Program-made: the position numbers and the translations under genes
Shown: piece after piece, positions 26,828 through 36,265 of the stretch
Layout of the letters: the number at the start of each line of letters is the position of its first letter
Numbering within the stretch: the first letter of the stretch is position 1
Notes under the pieces: model-generated
Told to the model about the DNA's origin: nothing
Databases searched by the model: none
What the model saw: only the letters and a program-made list of their open reading frames with translations
From: Hoylesella buccalis ATCC 35310
GTDB taxonomy: Bacteria; Bacteroidota; Bacteroidia; Bacteroidales; Bacteroidaceae
Reading direction: 5' to 3'
DNA: 64,000 bases
Assembly: GCF_025151385.1 (NCBI RefSeq)
Contig: NZ_CP102287.1
Coordinates: 1,922,001 to 1,986,000 of the forward strand

Positions 26828-26868
26828 TGTCCAACAATTAGACACTACTGCCCAATTATTTGACAGTG
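26828..26868. promoter_or_regulatory. Possible response-regulator binding sites
   Basis: TGTC-N9-GACA lies at 26828-26844. Two similar direct repeats, TTAGACACTA (26838-26847) and TTTGACAGTG (26859-26868), are 21 bp apart, about 80-120 bp upstream of the predicted operon start. This is the usual distance for a sigma-54 activator. TAGACA also recurs at 27019 and 27030, just before the regulator gene. Confidence 0.4.
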
Positions 26869-26939
26869 AGGCCCACAGTCCCCACGATGTCCTCTCATGC
26901 GGCGCACTGGTTTTTATGATATGATTTTTAGACAACGGC

Positions 26940-26970
26940 TTGATACTAAGGAGAAAAAAGAATATCTTTG
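26940..26970 (+). promoter_or_regulatory. Promoter of the response regulator gene
   Basis: TTG at 26940-26942, a 20-nt spacer and TATCTTTG at 26963-26970 fit the Bacteroidetes housekeeping promoter. The start codon is 70 nt downstream at 27040. Confidence 0.6.
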
Positions 26971-27039
26971 CAAAAACAACAACCTTTCCGCCACTCCCGT
27001 GAAAGGCTGTGCAACTGGTAGACAGACATTAGACAATAG

Positions 27040-28368
27040 ATGAAACAAGGTAGCATACTGATAGTTGACGACAACCGCAACATCCTCACCACGGTGAAGA
27101 TGCTGATAGAAAATGTATTCGAGCATGTCGCGGCGATAGCCAAACCAGAGAATATCCCCACCCGCCTACGCGAGGACAAACCCGACGTGGTGCTGCTCGA
27201 TATGAATTTCCGCAGCGGCATCAACAATGGCAACGAGGGACTCTTCTGGCTACGCGAGATCAAGAAACTGAGTCCTCGCACACAGGTGGTGCTCTTCACG
27301 GCTTACGCCGATATTGAATTGGCGGTGACGGGCATCAAGGAGGGCGCAACCGACTTCGTGGTAAAGCCTTTCGACAATGCCAAACTCATCGATACGCTCA
27401 CCAATGCCTACCGAAAAACCCAAAAAACCATCCGGAACGCCACCACCCATGAGGGAGAAATGTACTGGGGCGTGTCGCCGACCATGCAAGACCTGCGCCT
27501 GATGGTGGAGAAAGTAGCGGCCACCGATGCTAACATCCTCATCACGGGCGAGAACGGAACTGGCAAGGAAGTGCTGGCCAAAGAGATTCACCGCCTGTCG
27601 AAACGGCACGACCACCGGATGATGCCCATCGACATGGGAGCCATCACGGAGACGCTTTTTGAAAGCGAACTCTTCGGACACACGAAAGGTGCTTTCACGG
27701 ATGCCAAGACAGACAAGCCGGGAAAGTTTGAACTGGCGGAGGGAGGCACGTTATTTCTCGATGAGATAGGTAATCTGAGTTATGCGTTGCAGGCAAAGCT
27801 GCTCACGGCCTTGCAGCGCAGGAGCATCGTGCGTGTGGGAGGCAGCGAGCAGATTCCCATCGATGTGCGACTGATTTGCGCCACCAACCGAGACCTGCAA
27901 GAAATGGTGACCAACGGCGAATTTCGCGAAGACTTGCTCTACCGCGTTAACACCATTCACCTGCATCTGCCGCCCTTACGCGAGCGCAGGGAAGACATCA
28001 CGGCCTTGGCGGACATTTTCCTTAAACGCTATGCGACGATGTACAACAAGCCAGAGACAAGATTCTCGGCCGGCGCCATGACCAAGCTCGAAGAACAACC
28101 TTGGTACGGTAACATTCGCGAACTGCAACATGCCATGGAGAAAGCGGTTATCCTGTGCAGCGGCACGACGATTGCCGAGGACGACATAGAGAGTGGCCCC
28201 GCCCGACAGGAGAAACCAATTGAGGACGTGCGCACGCTCGACGAGATGGAACGAAGGCTCATCGAGAAAACCATCCGTGAATGCGATGGTAACCTCTCGC
28301 AAGTGGCATTCAGGTTAGGTATCTCCCGACAGACTTTATACAACAAGATTAAACGCTACGGACTATAA
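27040..28368 (+). CDS. NtrC-type sigma-54 response regulator
   Basis: A 442-residue transcriptional activator. The receiver domain (about 4-120) has the acidic pair DD near 10-11, phosphoacceptor Asp54 in VVLLDMNF, and Lys109 in VVKPF. The AAA+ domain (about 142-365) has Walker A GENGTGKE at 170-177, the sigma-54 contact loop as GAFTDA at 217-222 in place of GAFTGA, Walker B TLFLDEIG and arginine fingers near [10 protein letters not shown]. The Fis-type helix-turn-helix at the end reads [20 protein letters not shown]. The kinase gene follows 4 nt after the stop. It is divergent from the exporter operon, which it most likely activates. Confidence 0.93.
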   Translation: MKQGSILIVDDNRNILTTVKMLIENVFEHVAAIAKPENIPTRLREDKPDVVLLDMNFRSGINNGNEGLFWLREIKKLSPRTQVVLFTAYADIELAVTGIKEGATDFVVKPFDNAKLIDTLTNAYRKTQKTIRNATTHEGEMYWGVSPTMQDLRLMVEKVAATDANILITGENGTGKEVLAKEIHRLSKRHDHRMMPIDMGAITETLFESELFGHTKGAFTDAKTDKPGKFELAEGGTLFLDEIGNLSYALQAKLLTALQRRSIVRVGGSEQIPIDVRLICATNRDLQEMVTNGEFREDLLYRVNTIHLHLPPLRERREDITALADIFLKRYATMYNKPETRFSAGAMTKLEEQPWYGNIRELQHAMEKAVILCSGTTIAEDDIESGPARQEKPIEDVRTLDEMERRLIEKTIRECDGNLSQVAFRLGISRQTLYNKIKRYGL

Positions 28369-28372
28369 GCCC

Positions 28373-29512
28373 ATGAACGTGATTGTTATCATACTCTGCC
28401 TGGCATTGCTTGCCGCCATCGTTGCCTATCAGCAACTGTGGCGACGGTATCGGCGCGACCTTGGCAAGGTGACATTCATGTTCAACGCCATAGACATCGG
28501 CGACTATACTTTCCAGTTTCCCATCAACAAGAAGTACGGCAGCGAGCTTTTGCTCAACGAGTCGCTCAACCGCGTGAAGGAAATCCTACAACACGCCCGA
28601 GATGAACAGATAGAACGGGAAAAATACTTCGAACTCATACTCGATTCGGTGGATACGGGCATCTTGGTAGTCGACGTGGAGCGGGGCATCGTACTCCGCA
28701 GCAACCGGGCCGCACTTAACCTGCTGCAGGTGGAGACCATCACTCACATCAATCAGATTAAGGAGAAAATGGCGGGATTCTCTCTGCGCGAGACCCACAC
28801 AACTCTCAAGAGTCGTCGGGTGCGCATCATCGGCTTCAGCGACATCAAAGGCGAGCTGGCCAACCAAGAGATAGACAGCTGGGTGAAGCTCATCCGCGTA
28901 CTCACCCATGAAATCATGAACACCGTCACACCCATCATATCGCTGAGCGACACCCTACTCCAAAACTCACAGGGCGAGCAACGCCAGGGATTAGAGGTCA
29001 TCAGCAGGACTGGCAAGGAACTGATGCGCTTTGTGGAGAATTACCGCAAGTTCACGCATGTGCCCACACCCACACCCACTCTGTTCTATGTCAGACCATT
29101 TCTCGAACGCATGGTGAGCCTCATTCGCCCGATGTTAAAGTCCGACGTGAACGTGAGCTGCGAGGTAGAACCTGGCGACTTGCTGGTGTATGCTGACGAG
29201 AGCCTTGTCAGCAGGGTGGTCAACAACTTACTGAAAAACGCTTCCGAGGCCATCGGAGAGGAAGGGCAAATCACACTGCGCGCATACACCAACGCGCAGG
29301 AATCCGTCATCATCGACATCACCGACAACGGAGCGATGATTCCCGATGACGTGGCAAGCCACATCTTCGTGCCCTTCTTCACCACCAAGCCGCAGGGAAG
29401 CGGCATTGGTCTGTCCATTTCCCGACAAATCATGCAGGCTTGCAATGGCTCCATCGATCTCATCACCGATAAGACCGACGGACTGACCACCTTCCGCCTG
29501 ACATTCTTTTAA
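28373..29512 (+). CDS. Sensor histidine kinase partner
   Basis: A 379-residue kinase with one N-terminal membrane segment (about 3-21), then a short PAS-like region (about 80-125), the phosphoacceptor His179 in VLTHEIMNTVTPI, and an ATPase domain. The N box is VNNLLKNASEAIG and the G2 box is GSGIGLSISRQIM. The G1 box reads DNGAMIP, where DNGxGIP is usual. No periplasmic sensor domain is present, so the signal is probably sensed in or at the membrane or in the cytoplasm. It forms a two-gene operon with the response regulator. Confidence 0.9.
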   Translation: MNVIVIILCLALLAAIVAYQQLWRRYRRDLGKVTFMFNAIDIGDYTFQFPINKKYGSELLLNESLNRVKEILQHARDEQIEREKYFELILDSVDTGILVVDVERGIVLRSNRAALNLLQVETITHINQIKEKMAGFSLRETHTTLKSRRVRIIGFSDIKGELANQEIDSWVKLIRVLTHEIMNTVTPIISLSDTLLQNSQGEQRQGLEVISRTGKELMRFVENYRKFTHVPTPTPTLFYVRPFLERMVSLIRPMLKSDVNVSCEVEPGDLLVYADESLVSRVVNNLLKNASEAIGEEGQITLRAYTNAQESVIIDITDNGAMIPDDVASHIFVPFFTTKPQGSGIGLSISRQIMQACNGSIDLITDKTDGLTTFRLTFF

Positions 29513-30196
29513 CCCAACTCAAGTCTTGGATTTACATATTAGGCAGTCATGGCGTAGGCTCCAAGAGCTGCCAAGCTTTTGCTGTTCTCAATCATCCGTA
29601 TGACAGAACTTTCAGATTTCGCACCGATTTTTCTTTACAAAATGCCTCTCATAATTCTCGTGTAGACCACCAACGGTACAATTGGTCGCAAATGCGCCAA
29701 AAATGAGTTACATTTGTAATCCTTTGCTATTAAATACGTTATACCAAAGCCACCTCTTTTCATTCCTATTTTTACCGCTTCTTGTCGGCAAAAGCATGGA
29801 GATAAGCATCGAATATGCATGCTTTAAGGTTGCAATAGCATGTGAATAACACTTCAAAAGGATGGTTCTAAGTGCGTAAAGTCAATGCTCTAACCTAAAA
29901 AAGACGTTTACCCTGATTAAATTGGCGTACTTTTGTCTACCGCTTGCCTATTGATTTTTTCTATTTTGAAGATTTTCAATGGTCGTTTTTTGGTAAAACG
30001 ATAGAACAAAAACAATGGTTTCGTTGTCCAAAAATAATATGGCTTAAAAGGCGCAGCTCGTTCATTGAAGAGGATTTGTTGTACCATCAATGAAACAAAC
30101 GTACAAAGATTGTTATTTCCAACAAACCACCTTTCTTCAATGAAAGAGCTGTGATGAATATATGGATTCATTCCCCAAGAGCCGTCAAAACGTTCT
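29513..30196. other. Long noncoding gap between convergent genes
   Basis: No convincing gene is visible. A short open frame on the minus strand (29917-30240) has biased, implausible composition and overlaps the next gene. The gap holds the 22-bp-step array at 29788-29895 and the copy at 29986-30025 of a segment also found at 12925-12964. Confidence 0.5.
29788..29895. repeat. 22-bp-step dyad array A
   Basis: Five sites with cores beginning at 29795 (CATGGA), 29818 (CATGCT), 29839 (CATGTG), 29861 (GATGGT) and 29883 (CAATGC) are spaced 23, 21, 22 and 22 bp. The arms are CAAAA or CAATAG on the left and CTTTAAG-like on the right. It lies between two convergent genes, so it is not a shared promoter. 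Confidence 0.65.
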
Positions 30197-33163
30197 CTAT
30201 GTTTCAGGAAAGAGTACCACTCCCTCTTGCTTCTGACCATCCATCAAAATACGCAATGGGGCATCAAACCGAACATGGCGAACATAAGTGGTCTCTTCGA
30301 CAGCTGGCATGGCATCCAAAACATCTTGCCTGAACAAGCCACTGCCACCCACTTCATCAATCGTAAAATAGCCCACACCGAAACTGGTGAGGTTTTGAAA
30401 GAAGTGCGTGCCTTGACTTGGGTCGATTCGGTAGTTGTTTAATGTGGTTTCAACAATGACCTTTGCACCGCTAATTTGTGGCCACTTTACGGGAATACCC
30501 AACCAAGGATCGCTCGAACCCCAACGTCCCGGACCTATCAACACATAACCTTGACCACGAGATAAGAACTGCTCGTTGAGCTTTTCTATTTCCCCTACAA
30601 TCGCAGGATTATTCTTCGCTGTGAAAGAAGCATTGGTTTTTACATAAACAACGTCACAAACATCGTCCATGATGCCATGCCCTAACGAGTTGTGCGAACG
30701 CAACAAACACCGATCATCGGCGATGGCGACAACGTCCTCGTCGAGCATTTGCTTGGAATCGACAATGGGACGAATTTGCAATAAGTAAAATTCTCCTGTC
30801 CTATCGGCATTGATATCACAGGCAAACTCTATCTCCACGGGGCAACGCATGCTCTCCGCACCATAGTTCATCGCCATTTGCATGATGGGTGCCAAAGGGA
30901 ACACATCGTGTTGCAGCACGCTACAGAAAGATATAATCTTGCGCCCTCCGTCGTACAGTCCATCTCTAATCATCTGATTGTTAGGGTCGTAAGTAGACGC
31001 AATGTATTGCAGCGAGCCATCTTTCTCTGCAGATTTTACATCTAACTTGAGGATGTTGAAACCGTCGTCTACCTGAAAATCCTGTCCCACGTGAGCCGTA
31101 TCGAGGGCATAAAATTGCGTTTGGGTCTCGCGCAACGCCTTTTCCAGTTCACTGGTTTGCAGGACATGGCGAGGATGATAAGGGGATACACGCAAAGTTT
31201 GACCACCATCTACGATGTATTTACCCAATCCCAAAGCCAATGAGGCAATGCCCTCCTCGGCCTTTTCGTTGCCAATGGGATAATAATTCAACGAACGCAG
31301 CACCCCACTTATCTTGGGATAATAGTGCGTATCATACTGCTTGCCCACCACTTCTTGCAGGATAACCGCCATTTTTTCTTGATCGATCAGGTTGCGGGTA
31401 GCTGTCATGTAAGCCTTGGAATCGTGATAAAACACCGATGCATACACGCCCTTGATGGCACAGGCCAACATTTGGAGCATCAACTGCTTGTCATCAAGCG
31501 CGGGAATCATATAAGTCGAATAGATTCCGGCAAAAGGTTGATAATGCGAGTCTTCCAACAACGAACTGGAACGAATGGCTATCGGACTCTTGGTGGCATC
31601 GAAAAACGTGATAAAGTCGTCGCGCAGACGCTCTGGCAGCTTGGCTTGCAAGAAACTTTGCAGTATCTCTTCGTCTGTTGCATCGCTTAAAGCAACGTCA
31701 TAAAGATTGTTCTCGTCCATGAATTGGTCGAACAAATCCGTACAAAGCACCAGCGTTTTCGGAATTTGCACCTTCACTCCTTCGTACTGATTAAAGTCGG
31801 GGTGCATCTTGATGATATGGTCTAAGAAAGCAAGGCCACGCCCTTTTCCGCCCAACGAGCCTTCGCCGATACGGGCGAAGTGGGCATATTGGTCGAATTT
31901 CAATCGGTCGAACACCGCTACCACGCCAATGTTTTTCATCTTACGGTATTGCACAATGGCATCGAAGATGATTTGCCGATGCGCCTGCAAGTCTTGCAAT
32001 TTGTCCCAAGTGATGTTTTTAAGAAACTCGGAGATGGGGAAAATTGAGCGTGCACTAAGCCAACGACTCATGTGATTGCGCGAGACATGGAAGCGAAACG
32101 AATCGTCTGGTATCTTAAAAATGTTGTCTTGCAGCTCTTTGAGCGAATGCACGCGCATGATTTCCTGACGGGTATGAGGGTCTCTGAAGATGAAATCGCC
32201 AAAGCCCATGTGTTCTTCAAAGATATGACGGAGGTCTATTCCCATCACCTTCGAGTTCTTGTCGACAAAGCGGAAGCCCTCCCTTTCGGTCTTTTCTCGA
32301 TTGCTCGACTCCGAGCTTTCCACTATCAAAGGTAGGTAAGGGTCACGCTTGCGAATCTCGCGCAACAGTTTCAAGCCCGCTTCGGGGTCTTTCACTCCGC
32401 CTTTAGGATAACGGGCATCGCTGATAACGCCTAAGATGTTATCCGCAAAACGATTGTAATAATCCATCGCTTCCTCGTAGGTTCGAGCCAAAACAACCTT
32501 TGGACGACCACGCATGCGCAACGTAGCAGCATGTCGATTCAATGCCTCAAAGGACAAATGCTTGTTCTGTTCCAATATGTAACTGTACAGATTGGGCAGT
32601 ATGGAACTGTAAAAACGAATACTGTCTTCTACCAACAATATCATTTGCACGCCCCCTTCGATGATATCATGCTCCAAGTTCATCTTGTCTTCCATCAGCT
32701 TGATGATGGACATAATGAGATTCGTGTTGCCCAACCAACAAAAGACATAATCGAAAATGCTCAGGTCTTCGTTCTCCATCCTACGCGTAATGCCATGCGA
32801 AAAAGGCGTGAGAACGATGCAATGAATATCAGGAAAGGCACCTTTAATATTGTGCGCTACGGTAAAAGCATCATTGTCAGCGGTTCCTGGCATACATATC
32901 ACCAAGTCAATCGGTGTGGACTGAAGAATGCGGGTAGCCTCTTCCGTGGTACTCACCTGTGTAAAGGTGGGCGGATAGCGTAAACCCAACTCCATATACT
33001 CGTTGAAAATTTTCTCCTCTACCCTGCCGTCATCTTCCAACATGAAGGCGTCATAGGGGTTGGCAACGATTAAGACATTATAAATACGTCGCATCATGAG
33101 ATTGACAAAAGTCACATCCTTCAATAAAAAATTACGCCATTGAGAAGGCACAGAATCGTTCAT
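30197..33163 (-). CDS. Large PEP/pyruvate-binding domain protein with receiver-like N-terminus
   Basis: The start is set at MNDSVPSQWRNFLL; an ATG 33 nt upstream (MVSSYFLKKTF) is possible but less likely. The 988-residue protein has two response-regulator-like segments in its first 360 residues (IYNVLIVANPYD..., and MILLVEDSIRFYSSILPNL). After these comes a PPDK/PEP-synthase ATP-grasp-type domain: LGGKGRGLAFLDHI, IAIRSSSLLEDSHYQPFAGIY, and EFACDINADRTGEFYLLQIRP. The C-terminus has GPGRWGSSDPWLGIPV. I cannot find the phosphohistidine swivel domain or the TIM barrel of PEP synthase. It is probably a phosphotransfer or regulatory protein, not a complete PEP synthase; its role is unknown. It is a single gene, convergent with the kinase gene. 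Confidence 0.82.
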   Translation of the reverse strand: MNDSVPSQWRNFLLKDVTFVNLMMRRIYNVLIVANPYDAFMLEDDGRVEEKIFNEYMELGLRYPPTFTQVSTTEEATRILQSTPIDLVICMPGTADNDAFTVAHNIKGAFPDIHCIVLTPFSHGITRRMENEDLSIFDYVFCWLGNTNLIMSIIKLMEDKMNLEHDIIEGGVQMILLVEDSIRFYSSILPNLYSYILEQNKHLSFEALNRHAATLRMRGRPKVVLARTYEEAMDYYNRFADNILGVISDARYPKGGVKDPEAGLKLLREIRKRDPYLPLIVESSESSNREKTEREGFRFVDKNSKVMGIDLRHIFEEHMGFGDFIFRDPHTRQEIMRVHSLKELQDNIFKIPDDSFRFHVSRNHMSRWLSARSIFPISEFLKNITWDKLQDLQAHRQIIFDAIVQYRKMKNIGVVAVFDRLKFDQYAHFARIGEGSLGGKGRGLAFLDHIIKMHPDFNQYEGVKVQIPKTLVLCTDLFDQFMDENNLYDVALSDATDEEILQSFLQAKLPERLRDDFITFFDATKSPIAIRSSSLLEDSHYQPFAGIYSTYMIPALDDKQLMLQMLACAIKGVYASVFYHDSKAYMTATRNLIDQEKMAVILQEVVGKQYDTHYYPKISGVLRSLNYYPIGNEKAEEGIASLALGLGKYIVDGGQTLRVSPYHPRHVLQTSELEKALRETQTQFYALDTAHVGQDFQVDDGFNILKLDVKSAEKDGSLQYIASTYDPNNQMIRDGLYDGGRKIISFCSVLQHDVFPLAPIMQMAMNYGAESMRCPVEIEFACDINADRTGEFYLLQIRPIVDSKQMLDEDVVAIADDRCLLRSHNSLGHGIMDDVCDVVYVKTNASFTAKNNPAIVGEIEKLNEQFLSRGQGYVLIGPGRWGSSDPWLGIPVKWPQISGAKVIVETTLNNYRIDPSQGTHFFQNLTSFGVGYFTIDEVGGSGLFRQDVLDAMPAVEETTYVRHVRFDAPLRILMDGQKQEGVVLFPET

Positions 33164-33387
33164 AAATGTTTTTTTCAAGAAGTAAGAACTAACCAAATGA
33201 AAGAGGTTTCCAAAATGAAGAACTTCCTTTCATTGGATCATATAGACACGACAAATGTAGGAAATACAATGTATATGTACAAATTTCCAACGAACTTTCA
33301 TCTGTCCTCCCGACAAATATTATATAAGGTGTAATTCCATCAGTTTTCACATTTATAAACATTGACATCGGAATTTATCCTTTTATA

Positions 33388-33419
33388 TTTGGTAGGTATT
33401 TATAAATAAACTATATTTG
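33388..33419 (+). promoter_or_regulatory. gdhA: Promoter of gdhA
   Basis: TTTG at 33388-33391, a 20-nt spacer, and TATATTTG at 33412-33419 form a complete Bacteroidetes promoter, 57 nt before the gdhA start. The rest of the 313-bp gap (33164-33476) is A+T rich with no other recognisable signal. Confidence 0.7.
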
Positions 33420-33476
33420 CCACGTCTTGGATAATATCCATGACATGTATAACCAACTAATTAAATAAATTCTACT

Positions 33477-34814
33477 ATGGAAATTGAAAAAATCATGCAA
33501 GACCTGGAGAAGAAGCATCCAGGCGAATCTGAGTATTTACAAGCTGTCAAAGAGGTGCTTATATCCGTAAAGGACGTGTACAACGAGCATCCAGAGTTTG
33601 AGAAAGCTAAAATCATAGAGCGCATTGTTGAGCCAGAGCGCATCATCATGTTCCGCGTACCTTGGGTAGACGACCAGGGAGAGGTTCATGTTAACATTGG
33701 TTACCGCGTACAATTCAACGGCGCCATTGGTCCGTACAAAGGCGGATTGCGTTTCCACCCATCTGTGAACTTATCTATCATGAAGTTCTTGGGCTTTGAA
33801 CAAACTTTCAAAAACGCATTGACTACATTGCCTATGGGTGGTGCCAAAGGTGGTTCTGACTTCTCTATTCGCGGAAGAAGCGATGCAGAAGTGATGAGAT
33901 TCTGCCAATCATTCATGTGCGAACTCTACAAGCATATTGGGCCAAGCACTGACGTTCCTGCTGGAGATATTGGTGTTGGTGGTCGTGAAATTGGCTATTT
34001 GTTCGGTCAATACAAGAAGTTAGTAGGTCGCTGGGAAGGCGTTCTCACCGGTAAGGGTTTGGAATATGGCGGTTCTCGCATTCGTCCAGAAGCAACAGGA
34101 TTTGGTGCTTTGTACTTTGTGAACCAAATGTTGCAGACACGCAACATTGACATCAAGGGCAAGACAGTAGCTATCAGCGGTTTCGGTAACGTAGCATGGG
34201 GTGCAGCTCTCAAAGCTACAGAATTGGGAGGAAAGGTGATTACCATTAGTGGTCCTGACGGTTACATTTACGATCCCAATGGCATCAGCGGCGAAAAGAT
34301 TGCCTACATGCTCGAATTACGCAGCAGCGGTAATGACGTTTGCAAACCATACGCCGACAAATTCGCAGGCTCTGAATTCCATGAAGGCAAGAAACCTTGG
34401 GAACAGAAAGCCGATATTTACTTGACATGTGCTACTCAAAATGAGTTGAACGGTGAAGATGCCGATCGCATTTTGGCCAACAAGCCTCTCTGTGTAGCAG
34501 AAGTAAGTAACATGGGATGTACAGCTGAAGCTGTTGACAAGTTCGTTGCAGCCGGACAACTCTTTGCTCCTGGCAAGGCAGTGAACGCTGGTGGTGTGGC
34601 AACATCGGGTCTTGAGATGACTCAGAACGCCATCCGCTTGAGCTGGAGCGAAGCTGAAGTGGACGAGAAGTTGCACTACATCATGCACTCTATCCACGAA
34701 CAATGCGTGAAATACGGTACACAACCTGACGGATACATCAACTATGTGAAGGGTGCTAACGTGGCCGGATTCATGAAAGTAGCCCATGCCATGATGGCTC
34801 AGGGTGTGGTATAA
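33477..34814 (+). CDS. gdhA: NADP-type glutamate dehydrogenase
   Basis: Makes glutamate from 2-oxoglutarate and ammonia (or the reverse). The 445-residue length is that of the hexameric GdhA group. Seen are the substrate-binding GPYKGGLRFHPSVN near 82-95, the catalytic lysine region PMGGAKGGSDF near 120, GPSTDVPAGDIGVGGREI near 160-177 and the Rossmann motif SGFGNVAWG near 236. The C-terminal ANVAGFMKVAHAMMAQGVV is typical. Base usage is less GC-biased than in the ABC operon, as in highly expressed genes. The RlpA-like gene starts 17 nt after the stop and may be co-transcribed. Confidence 0.97.
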   Translation: MEIEKIMQDLEKKHPGESEYLQAVKEVLISVKDVYNEHPEFEKAKIIERIVEPERIIMFRVPWVDDQGEVHVNIGYRVQFNGAIGPYKGGLRFHPSVNLSIMKFLGFEQTFKNALTTLPMGGAKGGSDFSIRGRSDAEVMRFCQSFMCELYKHIGPSTDVPAGDIGVGGREIGYLFGQYKKLVGRWEGVLTGKGLEYGGSRIRPEATGFGALYFVNQMLQTRNIDIKGKTVAISGFGNVAWGAALKATELGGKVITISGPDGYIYDPNGISGEKIAYMLELRSSGNDVCKPYADKFAGSEFHEGKKPWEQKADIYLTCATQNELNGEDADRILANKPLCVAEVSNMGCTAEAVDKFVAAGQLFAPGKAVNAGGVATSGLEMTQNAIRLSWSEAEVDEKLHYIMHSIHEQCVKYGTQPDGYINYVKGANVAGFMKVAHAMMAQGVV

Positions 34815-34831
34815 ACCCAAAATAACGTAGG

Positions 34832-35416
34832 GTGAAGTTTCAAAAAATAAGTATTTTATTTTTAATTCTACTGACAGGCTTTACCTTTCTGCTGGCTCAA
34901 AAGCAGAAGGGTAAAGCCACTTATTATTCTAAAAAAGCGACAGGAGCACGCACAGCCAGCGGAGAAAGGCTGCACCATGATAGTATGACGTGTGCCCATC
35001 GCACCTATCCATTTGGAACATTATTAAAGGTAACCAATCCTTCTAACAAGCAAGAGGTGATCGTCAAGGTAACTGATAGGGGACCATTCACGCGAGGAAG
35101 GATTATTGACTTGTCGTGGGGAGCAGCCAAAGAGTTGGGAATACTCGCCGACGGCGTTGCCATGGTGACGGTAGAACGCGTCGATTCGGCGGACATCATC
35201 AAGGTTCCATACCGTTCAAAGGAAAGAAGAGAACTGCCAGAGCTTGACTTTGGCGTTTCTACCGAAGGGGGTAGTTTCATTGATGCATGGGCGGAACAAC
35301 AGAAACAAAATGCCCATCAAACGAAAGAACAGCTCACTAAATTCAAGAAGGACAATGCTTTAGAAAACAAAAAGAAAACCTTAAAACCGAAAGAGAAACA
35401 GAAAAAAAAGAGATAA
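34832..35416 (+). CDS. RlpA-like septal ring protein (double-psi beta-barrel)
   Basis: Starts at GTG 17 nt after gdhA; no ATG gives the signal peptide, so GTG is favoured. The 194-residue protein has a signal peptide (MKFQKISILFLILLTGFTFLLAQ), then a double-psi beta-barrel domain (about 27-120). That domain has KGKATYYSKKATGARTASGERL, MTCAHRTYPFGTLLKVTN and VKVTDRGPFTRGRIIDLS, including the conserved Asp. The tail of about 50 residues is Lys/Gln-rich. RlpA in other bacteria is a lytic transglycosylase acting on peptidoglycan without stem peptides; no SPOR domain is present here, so septal targeting is not shown. Confidence 0.88.
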   Translation: MKFQKISILFLILLTGFTFLLAQKQKGKATYYSKKATGARTASGERLHHDSMTCAHRTYPFGTLLKVTNPSNKQEVIVKVTDRGPFTRGRIIDLSWGAAKELGILADGVAMVTVERVDSADIIKVPYRSKERRELPELDFGVSTEGGSFIDAWAEQQKQNAHQTKEQLTKFKKDNALENKKKTLKPKEKQKKKR

Positions 35417-35500
35417 GAAGAAAACATAATCAACCACTTATATGTAGTTTTTATTTTTTTTATAGTAATTTTGGCATATAAATTCTAAAACTATAACATC

Positions 35501-35842
35501 ATGCATGCTTTCTTATCATCTTTATCAAATAATTGGATTATTTGGTTCTACATTATAGTTTTACTACCTTTTGAAATTTATGATACTTGTAAAGAGAAAG
35601 AAAGAAACAGCAAGAAGATTCTCATGCTTCTTATTTGCGGCAGTTTTGCCATAATAGCTGGAATACTATCTTGTATTAAGGGAAAGAACTTGACTATCAG
35701 CCCGACTCCTCTTTATATAATCCTCCTTATTTGTTACATAGAAAGCATTACCACATTCTTACAAAGTAGGACAAAAAGAGACCTCGCTTTCCTATGTATA
35801 TTTTCATTTTTTATGGTAATAATGATACTAAACTTCCTATGA
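35501..35842 (+). CDS. Small hypothetical membrane protein
   Basis: A 113-residue protein with four likely membrane segments: about 10-26 (WIIWFYIIVLLPFEI), 40-58, 68-86 and 95-112. A charged stretch, CKEKERNSKKI, lies between the first two. The coding sequence is clearly more A+T rich than its neighbours and starts 84 nt after the RlpA-like gene. I recognise no family. It could be acquired DNA or a poorly conserved gene. Confidence is limited because small hydrophobic frames can be open by chance in A+T-rich DNA. Confidence 0.5.
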   Translation: MHAFLSSLSNNWIIWFYIIVLLPFEIYDTCKEKERNSKKILMLLICGSFAIIAGILSCIKGKNLTISPTPLYIILLICYIESITTFLQSRTKRDLAFLCIFSFFMVIMILNFL

Positions 35843-36265
35843 AGAAATTAGTAGCAAGGATAGTTCCTTATGTTGGTTGGGAATGGGGAGACTCTTCTGC
35901 TGCATACTGCATCTCTAATCTATAATGATCATAAGAAATGAGGGAAATCGTTCTTACTCACATTTCCTATTTCATACTGCACGCTAGCATGAATTTTTCA
36001 ATCTCGCTGAGTATTATTTTTGTATTCTCCCAACCAAACCAACCCAAATCAAGAACAAACACCTTCAGCAACCATGGTGGCTCTTCCATGCCTTCTAACG
36101 GAATAAACACAGTCCGAAAAATAATAATTTACCCACTTTTTTAAGAGAAAAGTAGTGAACCACTTTTGTCTTCCTTGAACGATGGCAGAATCAATAAAGA
36201 TAAGGGCGAAACAGCAATTTCATTATTTTTACGTACCTTTGTCACCAAACTCTTAATATAGAAAT
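35843..36265. other. Noncoding gap upstream of fabI
   Basis: A 423-bp A+T-rich stretch. I see no gene. It ends with the -7 box TACCTTTG at 36234-36241, 25 nt before the fabI start; no clear -33 element is visible. Confidence 0.5.
36234..36241 (+). promoter_or_regulatory. fabI: -7 box TACCTTTG of fabI
   Basis: TACCTTTG fits TAnnTTTG and lies 25-32 nt before the ATG of fabI. The upstream element at the usual distance is weak. Confidence 0.5.

Noticed and set aside
29917..30240. 107-residue minus-strand open frame after the PEP/pyruvate-binding gene
   Set aside because: It overlaps the 3' end of that gene, covers the segment repeated at 12925-12964 and has no recognisable domain.
35938..36144. 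68-residue plus-strand open frame upstream of fabI
   Set aside because: No ribosome-binding context, no family pattern, A+T-rich DNA where such frames are open by chance.
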